Source: CALARM01 sp964431735 (GTDB taxonomy: Bacteria > Vulcanimicrobiota > SpSt-956 > JAKJGF01). From it: a stretch of DNA of 64,000 nt. Where the stretch lies: NCBI GenBank assembly GCA_964431735.1, contig CAYSLJ010000003.1:21743-85742 (forward strand), given 5' to 3'. This document shows positions 9,340-18,491 of the stretch, one piece after another. The position numbers and the translations under genes were made by a program. The notes below the pieces were generated by a model. The model did not search any database, was not told where the DNA came from, and was given only the letters and a program-made list of their open reading frames with translations. Within the stretch, counting starts at the first letter, position 1, and the number at the start of each line of letters is the position of its first letter.

Positions 9340-10579
9340 TAACGTTTCATTAAAGTATTTAAGTTAAAATGAGTAGTCAAAGTCAAATTTCCTCCAAAAA
9401 TGCACAACAGGAGAAGCATTGATTTCCTTAATACCCAGTAAAATTCTTTCTTTGAGTTCCTGTTTGGAATTCACCCGGATATGCTTCAAGAATGTCCTTG
9501 CCATCTTGCCAAAGAGGGTCTCTACCAGATTTAACCATGAGCCATGTTTGGGTGTATGGACATAAAGAAAGCGTCCTGGCCTGGTTGCAAGGTATTTCAT
9601 TGTTTCTTTAGATATATGAGCAGAATGATTATCCAAAATGATACGAATAATAGAGTCAGCAGGATAATAAGCATCCATTTCCTTGAGTAAGGATATAAAC
9701 TCAGAACTTCTGTGTCTATCATGAACCTGAGCAATCACATGACCATCATGCAAATCTAATGCTGCCAAAATTGACAATGTTCCAAGTCGTTTATATTCAT
9801 AATCCCTCATCACCCTGGACTGTTTGTTAGGATCAGGCATGATATCCGGTGCCATATTCTTAATTGCCTGCACCCCTGGTTTTTCATCCACAGATACGGT
9901 AATAATAGACGGTATGTCATCTGGTGACAATTTTTCATTCTGAAGATTGACTTCCTTGTATACACACAAAACATCGGCCATCTTCTGTTCAAAATTCGGG
10001 GCGCGACGCTCCAAATAATAGGCCATCTTGTGGGGATGTATAGGATGTTCTTTGAGAATCCTATGAACAGTCACTTTTGCTGCATTCTTCAAACAATCAT
10101 AACCAGCTTCCGAAGCATATTTCTTCACATGAGACGCTAATGCACTCATTGTCCACATCTCCGCTGCATAACCAAAATCCGTCGGTTTTTTGCAGGCAAT
10201 ATTAATCACCCAGGCCTTTGCTTCATGGGTAATCACAGGTTCTCTGGGGCGATGATATTTGTCTTTAAGACCTGCCTCTACTCCCATAGATAATGCCTTT
10301 TCTATACATTTATATATTGTCGGGATGCTCACCTGAACTATCTTTTCAATTTCATTTATGGGTGTCTCTTCTGAGTATAACAATAAAATTTTTGCTCGCT
10401 CCACTTCTCTTAAAGGAGCTTTCCGTGAATTTGAAAGCTCCTTTAACCGTTCTTTTTGCTTTTCATCTATAATTAGCTTTCCTTTTTGGCATTTACGTGG
10501 CATATTGATTTCCTCCCGGTGTTTTTGAAATCATTATACCATATGTATTACTATACATCAATATTTTTATGAAACGTTA
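9340..10579 (-). mobile_element. IS630-family insertion sequence, complete
   Basis: The terminal inverted repeats are TAACGTTTCAT at 9340-9350 and ATGAAACGTTA at 10569-10579. They are flanked by TA at 9338-9339 and 10580-10581, the target duplication typical of this family. The element is 1240 bp with one intact transposase gene on the minus strand. A 100-bp element with related ends lies at 61207-61306. Confidence 0.88.
9364..10503 (-). CDS. IS630-family transposase (DDE type)
   Basis: A 379-residue intact transposase that cuts and joins the element ends at TA sites. An N-terminal helix-turn-helix region (residues about 20-75, with INEIEKIVQVSIPTIYKCIE) is followed by the linker and the RNase H-like DDE_3 core. 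The three acidic positions are visible: Asp in VSVDEKPGVQ, Asp in IILDNHSAH, and Glu in HGSWLNLVETLFG. The start ATG at 10503 has a strong ribosome site (GGGAGGAAATCAAT). No frameshift or stop interrupts the frame, so the element may still be active. Confidence 0.93.
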   Translation of the reverse strand: MPRKCQKGKLIIDEKQKERLKELSNSRKAPLREVERAKILLLYSEETPINEIEKIVQVSIPTIYKCIEKALSMGVEAGLKDKYHRPREPVITHEAKAWVINIACKKPTDFGYAAEMWTMSALASHVKKYASEAGYDCLKNAAKVTVHRILKEHPIHPHKMAYYLERRAPNFEQKMADVLCVYKEVNLQNEKLSPDDIPSIITVSVDEKPGVQAIKNMAPDIMPDPNKQSRVMRDYEYKRLGTLSILAALDLHDGHVIAQVHDRHRSSEFISLLKEMDAYYPADSIIRIILDNHSAHISKETMKYLATRPGRFLYVHTPKHGSWLNLVETLFGKMARTFLKHIRVNSKQELKERILLGIKEINASPVVHFWRKFDFDYSF

Positions 10580-10610
10580 TACTAGATATAAAAACTTTTT
10601 AAGATACTTA

Positions 10611-10670
10611 GGACTGTAAGAAAAATAACTCCGGCAAATTGTTAGAACGGTTATCATCCTCGCGTCACGA
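10611..10670. repeat. Dispersed 60-bp repeat, copy A
   Basis: This stretch, from GGACTGTAAG to CGCGTCACGA, is about 93% identical to 45196-45253. Just upstream, GATACTTAG matches the end of the CTAAGTACCG inverted-repeat family, as also happens at the second copy. Both copies run straight into GTCACGC heptamers. The remainder of 10582-11067 holds the feature at 10899, a promoter and AT-rich sequence, with no further gene. Confidence 0.7.
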
Positions 10671-10898
10671 TATAAATTATAACTATGATGTAATTATTTT
10701 CAGACAGTTCCTTAATTTTTAAATACCCTTTAAAAGGCGTTTTAATGGTGTTTAAAGATTTTAAAAATATTTGCCTGAGAAATTGCAAAATAATAGGAAT
10801 GGTCTAGGAAAGAACTTGTTTTTTATTTTAAACGTAAAAATGTTAAATAAGTCATATTTTTTAGAAAAAAAATCACAAACTAAAACTGAAATTATACT

Positions 10899-10935
10899 TC
10901 GCCTAAAGGGCGAGGGGTTTTCTCCCAGAATGAGA
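10899..10935 (+). other. Possible solo right end of an IS200/IS605-type element
   Basis: The short stem TCGCC-TAAAG-GGCGA followed by GGGGTTTTCTCCC and GAATGAGACAC resembles the imperfect hairpin and 3' end seen in many TnpB-carrying IS200/IS605 elements. No tnpA or tnpB is nearby, so this would be a remnant. The assignment rests on pattern memory only. Confidence 0.3.
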
Positions 10936-10993
10936 CACTAAATAATGAATTATAAATCACTCAATCTAACCTGCTTAAAATATAAAACCATAA

Positions 10994-11022
10994 TTTACAT
11001 AATTGATTTTACATGCTATAAT
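10994..11022 (+). promoter_or_regulatory. Sigma-70-like promoter for the 11068 gene
   Basis: TTTACA at 10994-10999 and a perfect TATAAT at 11017-11022 are separated by 17 bases. The predicted start point lies about 40 bases before the AAAGGAGGTGATAAAT ribosome site of the next gene. Confidence 0.7.
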
Positions 11023-11067
11023 GTTGACAGGGAATATAAGGTTTCAGAGAGAAAGGAGGTGATAAAT

Positions 11068-11577
11068 ATGGTAATAAATAATAAAAAAAATGACATGTAC
11101 AATTATTTATTTTCCTCATTACTTATCATCTTTATAGTATTATTACTGGTAATTTTAAACTCCTCCGAAACCTACAGAACTGTTACAGAGAATAGTAACA
11201 ATTTAACCGACAAATACAGTAAACAAATGGAAACTATACAGGAAAAGTTAAAAGTCAATTCAGACATAGCAGACAAAAAAATTACCTTCATGCTTACATC
11301 AAGAGTGTTACACTCAGAGCACTTTTCCGGTGATTTCAACTATACCGGCCTGATGCCCGAAACTATAAAAGTAGAATACACTATGGACGTGAAAGATGCC
11401 ATGATATTTCTTGACAACCGCTACAAACAAATAAAGAAAGATAAAAACTGGTATGTAACTCATGACAGACTGGACGAATATAATTACAACCTTGCCGAAA
11501 CAGTAAATGTAACAAGAGATATATGCAGGGAACTCAAGAAAGAGTATCATTTACTTGCCGATGAACCATGGTTCTAA
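11068..11577 (+). CDS. Single-pass membrane protein of unknown function
   Basis: The start is placed at the ATG at 11068 because a near-perfect Shine-Dalgarno (AAAGGAGGTGAT) sits 6 bases before it. The longer frame upstream crosses the promoter. The 169-residue protein has a short cytoplasmic N-terminus, a strong membrane helix at about residues 12-32 (YLFSSLLIIFIVLLLVIL) and an extracytoplasmic part. That part has a coiled-coil start (TDKYSKQMETIQEKLK) and a charged, Tyr-rich domain (DNRYKQIKKDKNWYVTHDRLDEYNYN). No known family is recognised. The stop codon is the first three bases of the CTAAG that opens the next MITE, offset by one. Confidence 0.8.
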   Translation: MVINNKKNDMYNYLFSSLLIIFIVLLLVILNSSETYRTVTENSNNLTDKYSKQMETIQEKLKVNSDIADKKITFMLTSRVLHSEHFSGDFNYTGLMPETIKVEYTMDVKDAMIFLDNRYKQIKKDKNWYVTHDRLDEYNYNLAETVNVTRDICRELKKEYHLLADEPWF

Positions 11578-11807
11578 GTACCGCTCCAGATAAGTTCATA
11601 CCCATTTCTAAAACCTGTCCCTGTCCGGACTCTTCCGGAAAAGATATGATCCTGTTGCGTGGTAAACTGGTTTTGCAGACTGTTAATATTTTGCGTCTAT
11701 ATAATTTATAACTCTCTTTTAATACGGCATATCTTTTCCTCCAGAGCCCGGCCAGGGACAGGAGCGTGTTCCATATTTTTTGGGTACCAATTTACCTGTT
11801 GCAGTAA
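11578..11807. mobile_element. MITE-like element of about 230 bp with long inverted ends
   Basis: The left part (11578-11648) and right part (11728-11807) are inverted copies. Outer ends are GTACCGCTCCAGATAAGTT against TACTGCAACAGGTAAATTGG. The inner segment CCTGTCCCTG-CCGG-CTC-GGAAAAGATATG is nearly perfect on both arms. The outer end belongs to the CTAAGTACCG family also seen at 6326 and 45057. The element is non-coding. The following 11808-11996 holds no gene other than the ribosome site of the next one. Confidence 0.7.
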
Positions 11808-11996
11808 TGAGTGATGACTGCTGATAGCTGAACGCTTACAAAAAATATAAGTTTATATTAAAAATAACAGGATAATCATCTGTTATAGCAAATTATATAT
11901 ATAGTTATAAATATCCTCCAGTAACGTCCGGGCATTACGAAATACGAACGCCAGGAAGTAGTAATCAGGAGAAAAGTAACATAAGGAGGAGCAGGG

Positions 11997-14219
11997 ATGA
12001 AAAAAAAGATAAAAAAATCTTCAGGTAAAATAACATCAGAATCAGAAAAAAAACTGCCTTCAAAGACGGGACATAAAGAAGAAAGAAAAAATATTTCCCA
12101 TGAAATATCCGGTACAAAGACTGCGGGAAAAGAAATAAAGAAGAAACTTATACCTGAAAGTTCTACCATTTCTAAGGAAAAAAGTCACATAAAAAAACCT
12201 GTGTCATTACAGGAAAATAAAAAAATTATGCCTGAAAGAACAGGCGCTCCTCTGGACAAAAGTCACATAAAAAAACCTGTGCCATTACAGGAAAATAAAA
12301 AAATTATGCCTGAAAGAACAGGCGCTCCTCTGGACAANNNNNNNNNNNNNNNNNNNNNNNNNNNNNNNNNNNNNNNNNNNNNNNNNNNNNNNNNNNNNNN
12401 NNNNNNNNNNNNNNNNNNNNNNNNNNNNNNNNNNNNNAAGTCACATAAAAAAACCTGTGCCATCAGGAAAAATAATCACTTATGGCAGTAAAGATTTATC
12501 ACATCCCGGAGATACCCATAAAGATACCGGGAACAAAGAAAAAACTATAAAGAAAATAATAAAAAAAATAATAAAATCTCCTTCAGGAGAGATTATAAAA
12601 AAAGAAATAATAGACAGAAGTGATATAAGAGAGAAAAAAACCTCAGACGAAGAGAGGTTTCTAAAAAAAATAAAGGGCAAATTAGAAGAAAAAAAAGAAA
12701 CTGCCATATTAAAAGATGAGAAAATCACACTCGATGACGACCTGATAGACTCTCTTCTCAGGGCAGAAGGTATTGAGGAAAAACCCAAAAAAGAAATTAC
12801 AGGTCATAAAGAAACTGCCATATTAAAAGATGAGAAAATCACACTCGATGACGACCTGATAGNNNNNNNNNNNNNNNNNNNNNNNNNNNNNNNNNNNNNN
12901 NNNNNNNNNNNNNNNNNNNNNNNNNNNNNNNNNNNNNNNNNNNNNNNNNNNNNNNNNNNNNNAAAGAAATTACAGGTCATAAAGAAACTGCCATATTAAA
13001 AGATGAGAAAATCACACCTGATGACGATATAATAGACTCTCTTCTTATGGATGAGGATAATGAAGAACCAGAGAAAAAAGCAGACGAAAAAAGAACAGTG
13101 CTTCTGTCTGTAGCAAAAGAAGATTTACATTCAAAGGAAGCTGAACATTTTATTCATACATGTCTTGAACAACTTATAGAACTCGGTGCATCAGATCTTC
13201 ATATATCTACAGGTCAACAACCCATAATAAGATGTAGAGGTGAACTGCGTAACCTTTCTGTGTCTCCTTTAAAGAGAGAATATACAGAAGGATTACTGAA
13301 AACAATACTTTCCGAAGAAGAAAAAGAAACACTTTTAAGACAGCAATCTATTGATTTTATGTATATTATGCAGTCAAAAGAAGGTCCTCCTCACAGATTT
13401 CGTTCCAATGTGTATTACCATAGAACAGGTCTGAATGCAGTAATGAGGATAATACCAAACAAAATACCTACTATTAAGGAATTAGGTATGCCTGATATTT
13501 TGTCGGCCTTCGGCAGATTTCATCAGGGACTTGTTCTAGTAACAGGAAGTACCGGAAGCGGTAAAACTACAACTCTGTCTGCTTTAATAGATCTTATAAA
13601 TACAGAAAGAAACGATCATATAGTTACTATTGAAGATCCGATAGAATTTATTCATAAACCTAAAAGATGTATAGTTCGTCAGCGTCAGGTAGGAGTACAT
13701 ACAAAAAACTATAACAGGGCGCTCAAATCTTCAATTCGTGAGGATCCTGATGTTATACTTGTAAGCGAACTCCGTGACCTGGAAACAATACAACTGGCTA
13801 TGACTGCTGCCGAGACAGGGTGTCTGGTGCTCTCAACTATGAGCACTACCAGTGCGGCACGAACTATTGACAGAATCATTGACTTTTTTCCTGCAGACCA
13901 GAGATTACAGGCAGGTGCCATGCTGTCAGATTCTTTAAGAGCTATAATATCACAGCAACTGATTCCTTCGAAAGATAGAACAATGAGATTTGCAGCAGTA
14001 GAGATCCTGATAGGATGCACTCCTCTATCAAGCCTCATAAAAGAGCAGAAAACATTTCAAATATCGTCATTGATAGAAACAAGCAGAGGACTTGGCATGC
14101 AATCAATGGATTCTTCTCTTATGACGCTTCTTGAAGATAACATGATAACCTATGATATAGCCCATGAAGCAGCACTGGATAAAACAATATTCGAACAATA
14201 TAGAAAGAGAGAAAAGTGA
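11997..14219 (+). CDS. PilT-type ATPase with long repeat-rich N-terminus (gene crosses two assembly gaps)
   Basis: I read one gene from the ATG at 11997 (ribosome site AAGGAGGAGCAGGG) to 14219. Two 100-N gaps (12338-12437 and 12863-12962) put the apparent frames out of register. The N-terminus is Lys/Glu-rich and carries tandem repeats of 26 residues (core KKPVPLQENKKIMPERTG) and 38 residues (core HKETAILKDEKITLDDDLI). From about 13140 the protein is PilT-like: ASDLHIS, Walker A TGSTGSGKTTT at about 13543, Asp box TIEDPIEF, Walker B REDPDVILVSELRD and TAAETG. The His box normally read as LHTTSA is MSTTSA here, so the conserved His is Ser, and the Walker B Gly is Ser. PilT powers type IV pilus retraction in the cytoplasm. 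The substitutions suggest an altered or regulatory ATPase. Confidence 0.85.
12338..12437. other. Assembly gap (100 N) inside a 78-bp tandem repeat
   Basis: The bases before the gap (CTGGACAA) and after it (AAGTCACAT) join exactly as in the repeat unit. The true missing length should therefore be a whole multiple of 78 bases, possibly zero. Confidence 0.9.
12863..12962. other. Assembly gap (100 N) inside a 114-bp tandem repeat
   Basis: By comparison with the intact copy just upstream, the missing sequence should be 41 bases plus a multiple of 114. That length restores the reading frame between the two sides. Confidence 0.85.
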
Positions 14220-14290
14220 ATAAAACAGGTTCTACCAGAAGTCTACCAGTAAGTAATTTATCAAAAAAAATAGAAATAAGGTGGTAATTT

Positions 14291-15883
14291 ATGGCTTTCA
14301 AAGATCTATTCGGCAGTTTTATGAAAGGGAAAAAAGTAAAGGAATTACCGGAGAAACAGGAAAAAGACAATGTCCAGGAAACCTTCCCTACAAGAAAACT
14401 CTTAAAAAGTGAGAGTGATATTACCAGGCTTCATTACAAATCTGTAGAAGATACACTGAAGATCCTGTGGCCAAGAGGAGAAATTCAGTGTACTTTTTTC
14501 GGACAGCTCTTCTACTCCAGAGGACAGAGAACAAATGCAATAAATACCCTGGTTTTTATAGAACGCATATTCTTTATCCATGTTTCTCATTTCCTGGAAG
14601 CAGCCAGAACGGAAACGGAAAAAGACATAAAAGATTCCAGTCTGATGGGCAAATTATCATCCCTTACAAAACCAATAGGCTCACCAAAACCTCAGATGAA
14701 ATCCGATCTGGTAAGTAAAGAAGAAAAACGGGCGGCTCTCGGTATAATACTAGACCCTCTTCAAATAGCTCCATGTAGAACCATAAAAACATATCTTTCT
14801 CATGACTATACCCTGACAGATCTCTTTCAAATTATGCTCAGAGAAGGAGCGTCTGATTTGCATATATCTATCGGTTTATCTCCGAAATTCAGAATAAAAG
14901 GGGAACTGGCAGAAGGAGATTTACCGCCTGTTACAAAGGAAAAATCATGGGAACTCATATCTAAAATACTTTCGGATAAACAGAGAGAAATCTTTGAAAG
15001 AGAATGGGATTTAGATTTTACCTATGAAGTCTCAGAACTTGCCCGTTTTCGTTCCAATATATTAAAGGAACATGCCGGTATAGGAGGGGTATTCAGGATA
15101 ATACCACCTGAAATACCTTCTATGGAAGAACTGGGTCTGCCGCAAATAGTAAAAAAAATAGCTGCATATAAACAGGGGCTTATTATAGTAACAGGTCCCA
15201 CAGGAAGTGGAAAAACTACTACAATGGCATCTTTACTGGATTATATAAACAGTACGAGAAGTGCCAATATACTTACAATAGAAGAACCTCTCGAATTTAT
15301 ACATAAAAATAAAAAAAGCCAGATAAAACATCGTGAAGTAGGTATCCATACACCGAGTTTTTCCGATGCTGTGAAAGCTGCAAGAAGAGAAGATCTGGAT
15401 GTTATTATGATAGGAGAAATGAGGGATATCGATACACTGACAGAAGCCATTCAGGCAGCCGATATGGGTAATCTTGTTCTGGGAATAATGCACACAACAG
15501 GTGTTACAAGAACTATAGAGAGGATTATAGAAGGCTTCCCCGGTCAGATGCAGGGACAGGTAAGATCTATGCTTTCAAGCTGCCTTCGTGCTGTAATAGC
15601 ACAGCAACTTATACTGACTATGGACGGAACAGGAAGATGTGCCGTTGTAGAAGTGGCAATTTCCACCCAGTCTCTCGGAAATATGATCAGAGACGGTAAA
15701 ACAAAAATGATTAATGCCGTAATACATAGCAGCAGAGATATTGGTATGCAGAGCCTTGACCTTGCTCTCTTACATCTGGTAAAAAATAGAAAAATTGATG
15801 AAGAAACTGCAAGACTTCGCTCATCAAGTCCAAGATCTTTTACAGTACCGGAAGAATTTAAACCGGCAAACAGTGAGCAATGA
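14291..15883 (+). CDS. PilT/PilU-type type IV pilus ATPase with N-terminal extension
   Basis: 530 residues; GTGGTAATTT precedes the ATG. The first 165 residues are an extension not found in ordinary PilT (about 350 residues) and contain a possible small domain (TLKILWPRGEIQCTFFGQLF). The PilT core follows: ASDLHISIG, RFRSNI, Walker A TGPTGSGKTTT at about 15195, Asp box TIEEPLEF, Walker B DVIMIGEMRD and an intact His box GIMHTTG at about 15486. This copy keeps the residues needed for ATP hydrolysis. It likely works with the upstream paralogue, 71 bases away in the same direction, on pilus retraction. The last codons (NSEQ) lie in a GTGANNN heptamer block. Confidence 0.9.
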   Translation: MAFKDLFGSFMKGKKVKELPEKQEKDNVQETFPTRKLLKSESDITRLHYKSVEDTLKILWPRGEIQCTFFGQLFYSRGQRTNAINTLVFIERIFFIHVSHFLEAARTETEKDIKDSSLMGKLSSLTKPIGSPKPQMKSDLVSKEEKRAALGIILDPLQIAPCRTIKTYLSHDYTLTDLFQIMLREGASDLHISIGLSPKFRIKGELAEGDLPPVTKEKSWELISKILSDKQREIFEREWDLDFTYEVSELARFRSNILKEHAGIGGVFRIIPPEIPSMEELGLPQIVKKIAAYKQGLIIVTGPTGSGKTTTMASLLDYINSTRSANILTIEEPLEFIHKNKKSQIKHREVGIHTPSFSDAVKAARREDLDVIMIGEMRDIDTLTEAIQAADMGNLVLGIMHTTGVTRTIERIIEGFPGQMQGQVRSMLSSCLRAVIAQQLILTMDGTGRCAVVEVAISTQSLGNMIRDGKTKMINAVIHSSRDIGMQSLDLALLHLVKNRKIDEETARLRSSSPRSFTVPEEFKPANSEQ

Positions 15884-15936
15884 GTTGTATAATTTTATAT
15901 CCCGGCCCGCTGTTTACAACTATCTTGATAACTATC

Positions 15937-15965
15937 TTGACAAAATAAAAAAGAAATTATATAGT
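15937..15965 (+). promoter_or_regulatory. Sigma-70-like promoter before the third PilT-related gene
   Basis: TTGACA at 15937-15942 and TATAGT at 15960-15965 have a 17-base spacer. The truncated PilT-like gene at 16097 may therefore be transcribed on its own. Confidence 0.65.
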
Positions 15966-16096
15966 ATTTTTAGATATTCTAGTATACATATTTTTTGATT
16001 TTTACTTTAACTAAAAATCAAACCGGAGAGAGAAAAAAATCCTGTAATTGTCATAAAGTAATAAAGGATAATAATAAAATAACAAGGGGATTAACT

Positions 16097-16642
16097 ATGG
16101 ATTTCTTCAGTAAAACTACAAAAACATCGGCTTCCTTTACAGAAATACTGACAGAAGAAACATTCAGTTATTATAAAGAAGATAATATATTGATATATGA
16201 TCCTGAAAAAGAATTAATCGAATTAATAGATAAGAAGAATGAAATTATAGAAGAAAGAATTGATATAAATCTCAAGAAATTTAAGCTCAGCGATCTTCTT
16301 ACAAAATTGCTGGAAAGTGGAGGTTCGGAACTGTATCTTGAGCCGGGAAGCCCCCCTATTTACAGGATTAACGGAGATAGAATCTATACAACCAATCGCC
16401 CTTTATCCAGAAGTCAGATAGAAACTCTTCTGTCGTGTCTGCTCACTAAAAGCAAAAGAAAAATATTCGAAAATACAGGGACTCTGGATTTAGCCTATGA
16501 AATAACAGGGCTTGCAAAATTTCATGTCACTATTCTCTGCAGAAGTAATGGTACTGAAGCTATATTTAAATACATCACTGAAACTGATGAATTGAAATTA
16601 CCAACTGTCAGGAAGAAAGTATCCAATCCCGCCAATATATAG
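16097..16642 (+). CDS. PilT N-terminal-domain-only protein lacking the ATPase
   Basis: 181 residues, started at the ATG at 16097 (AAGGGGATTAACT upstream) and not at the earlier in-frame start, which lies in unrelated sequence. Residues about 60-175 align by eye with the PilT N-terminal domain: LSDLLTKLLESGGSELYLEPG in place of the ASDLH region, then PIYRINGDRI and LAKFHVTILCR. The frame stops just where the Walker A region would begin. The first 55 residues are specific to this protein (FFSKTTKTSASFTEIL). It follows two full PilT paralogues. It could cap or regulate the hexamer, or be a decayed duplicate. Its own promoter, ribosome site and clean frame favour a functional short protein. Confidence 0.75.
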   Translation: MDFFSKTTKTSASFTEILTEETFSYYKEDNILIYDPEKELIELIDKKNEIIEERIDINLKKFKLSDLLTKLLESGGSELYLEPGSPPIYRINGDRIYTTNRPLSRSQIETLLSCLLTKSKRKIFENTGTLDLAYEITGLAKFHVTILCRSNGTEAIFKYITETDELKLPTVRKKVSNPANI

Positions 16643-16655
16643 AAAATAGAAAAGA

Positions 16656-16949
16656 CTATTTCATTTTTTCTATATCATGAAACATGTCTACAATCTCAAC
16701 TTCATCATCTGTATCAATGAGATTAAGAATTTTAGCAAACATCTGTTCTATTAAAGTTCCATCGGAAGAAACAAAAGCAATACCGAGTTCAGCTTTTTGC
16801 CATAGGTCATATTCTCCTACTTCTGCAATTGAAACACGAAACTTGTTCCAGATCCTATCTTTTAAACTTTTAAGTATCTGCCTCTTTCTTTTTAAGGAAT
16901 TTGGTTCTTCAAGAAGATGTATGTCAAACCAGCACTTGCAAATATACAT
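16656..16949 (-). CDS. DUF503 family protein (YlxP-like)
   Basis: 97 residues, the usual length. Family pattern visible: CWFDIHLLEEPNSLKRKRQ, LKSLKDRIWNKFRVSIAEVG, DLWQKAELGIAFVSSD. The family is a small ferredoxin-like fold protein often encoded beside rbfA and infB, with a suspected role linked to ribosome assembly. Here it lies alone, convergent with the PilT-like gene, with 13 bases between the stops. Function remains unproven in the family. Confidence 0.9.
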   Translation of the reverse strand: MYICKCWFDIHLLEEPNSLKRKRQILKSLKDRIWNKFRVSIAEVGEYDLWQKAELGIAFVSSDGTLIEQMFAKILNLIDTDDEVEIVDMFHDIEKMK

Positions 16950-16962
16950 AAATCAATATAAT

Positions 16963-17040
16963 CGTGACGCGTGACCGGTAAGGTTCACCATAGTGACTGC
17001 TCACTTTTCACTTTTCACAATTCACAACTCACCTCTCACA
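16963..17040. repeat. Heptamer block before argG
   Basis: GTGACGC units at 16963-16976 are followed by a complementary run of TCACTTT, TCACAAT and TCACAAC units at 16998-17040. The two halves could pair as a long imperfect stem. Confidence 0.75.
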
Positions 17041-17077
17041 GATTATAACCAAATCAATCTAACTTTTCAATAAATGA

Positions 17078-17106
17078 TTGAAAAATTTTTCTATTGGCTT
17101 TATAAT
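17078..17106 (+). promoter_or_regulatory. Sigma-70-like promoter of argG
   Basis: TTGAAA at 17078-17083 and TATAAT at 17101-17106 are 17 bases apart. They lie 32 bases upstream of the argG start. Confidence 0.75.
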
Positions 17107-17138
17107 AAAGGAATCAAAATTTAGAAAGGCGTGTAATT

Positions 17139-18368
17139 ATGAAAAAAGTAGTACTTGCATACAGCGGTGGACTAGATACATCCTGTATACTTAAATGGCT
17201 TATAGATGAAGGATTTGAAGTAATAGCCTATCTTGCAGACGTAGGCCAGAATGAAGATTTTAACGAAACAAAGGAGAAAGCTCTCAAAATAGGGGCAACC
17301 AGAGTATATATTGAAGATTTGAAAGAAGAACTTGTTACAGATTATATATTCCCTGCATTCAGCGCAAATGCTCTCTATGAAGGAAGATACCTTCTCGGTA
17401 CATCTCTTGCAAGGCCTCTGATTGCAAAAAGACATATAGAGATTGCAGAGAAAGAACAGGCTGAATATGTTGCCCATGGAGCAACAGGTAAAGGAAATGA
17501 TCAGGTCCGATTTGAATTGAGTTATTATGCATTAAATCCAAAGATAAAAATCATTTCCCCGTGGAAAGACAAAGAATTTCTTGCAAAATTCAAAGGAAGA
17601 ACAGACCTTATAAATTATGCAAAAGAAAAAAATATACCTCTCTCCGTAACGCTGGAAAAGCCTTACAGTATGGATGAAAATCTGCTTCACATAAGCTTTG
17701 AATCGGGCATTCTCGAAGACCCTGTCATGGAACCACATAAAGATATGTTCAAATTAACTATTGATCCTGTAGATGCACCTGACAAAGAAACAAAGATAGA
17801 AATACATTTTAAAGACGGTATACCGGTAAAAGTCGTAAATCGTGAAGATGGTACAATAAAGACAAAACCTCTGGAACTCTTTACCTATTTAAATCAACTG
17901 GGCAGAGAAAACGGCATTGGAAGAATTGATATAGTAGAAAACAGGTTTGTAGGTATAAAATCAAGAGGTGTATATGAAACTCCGGGAGGAACAATTCTGA
18001 GAGCAGCTCATATGGATATTGAAGGGATAGCCATGGACAGAGAAGTTATGAGACTCCGTGATATGCTCACACCCAAATTCTCAGAACTTGTTTACAACGG
18101 TTTCTGGTTCAGTCCTGAAATGGAGTTTCTTATGGCAGCAATAAAGAAAAGTCAGGAAATAATAGATGGAGTGGTTTGCTTAAAACTCTATAAAGGCAAT
18201 GTTATAATTACGGGACGAACATCTCCAAGTTCACTGTATGATCAGTCTCTTTCCAGTATGGATATTGAAGGAGGATTTGATCAGACAGATTCGGAAGGAT
18301 TTATAAAGATAAATGCCATAAGACTTATGGCCCATCATGAAATAACGAAAAGAATGGGGAAAAAGTGA
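17139..18368 (+). CDS. argG: Argininosuccinate synthase
   Basis: A 409-residue enzyme joining citrulline and aspartate with ATP to form argininosuccinate, the penultimate step of arginine synthesis, in the cytoplasm. The N-terminal P-loop-like ATP site AYSGGLDTS is intact, followed by GATGKGNDQVRFE (citrulline/aspartate site) and the downstream SPWKD and YETPGGT motifs. Length matches the family. GAAAGGCG precedes the ATG. argH follows 123 bases downstream across a repeat block, so the two may be cotranscribed. The last residues (KK) precede a stop within a GTGAGTG unit. Confidence 0.97.
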   Translation: MKKVVLAYSGGLDTSCILKWLIDEGFEVIAYLADVGQNEDFNETKEKALKIGATRVYIEDLKEELVTDYIFPAFSANALYEGRYLLGTSLARPLIAKRHIEIAEKEQAEYVAHGATGKGNDQVRFELSYYALNPKIKIISPWKDKEFLAKFKGRTDLINYAKEKNIPLSVTLEKPYSMDENLLHISFESGILEDPVMEPHKDMFKLTIDPVDAPDKETKIEIHFKDGIPVKVVNREDGTIKTKPLELFTYLNQLGRENGIGRIDIVENRFVGIKSRGVYETPGGTILRAAHMDIEGIAMDREVMRLRDMLTPKFSELVYNGFWFSPEMEFLMAAIKKSQEIIDGVVCLKLYKGNVIITGRTSPSSLYDQSLSSMDIEGGFDQTDSEGFIKINAIRLMAHHEITKRMGKK

Positions 18369-18488
18369 GTGTGTAGGGGCGAACCTCTGTGTTCGCCCGG
18401 TGAGTAGTGAGCAGTGAATAGTGAGCAGCAATTTTAATGGTCACTTTTCACTTTTCACTTTTCACTTTTCACTTTTCACTTTCCACTT
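18369..18488. repeat. Heptamer block with palindrome between argG and argH
   Basis: Contains the palindrome GGGCGAACCTCTGTGTTCGCCC at 18378-18399, then GTGAGTA, GTGAGCA and GTGAATA units, then six TCACTTT-type units ending 4 bases before the argH ATG. The argH gene therefore has no normal ribosome site. Confidence 0.85.
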
Positions 18489-18491
18489 ATT

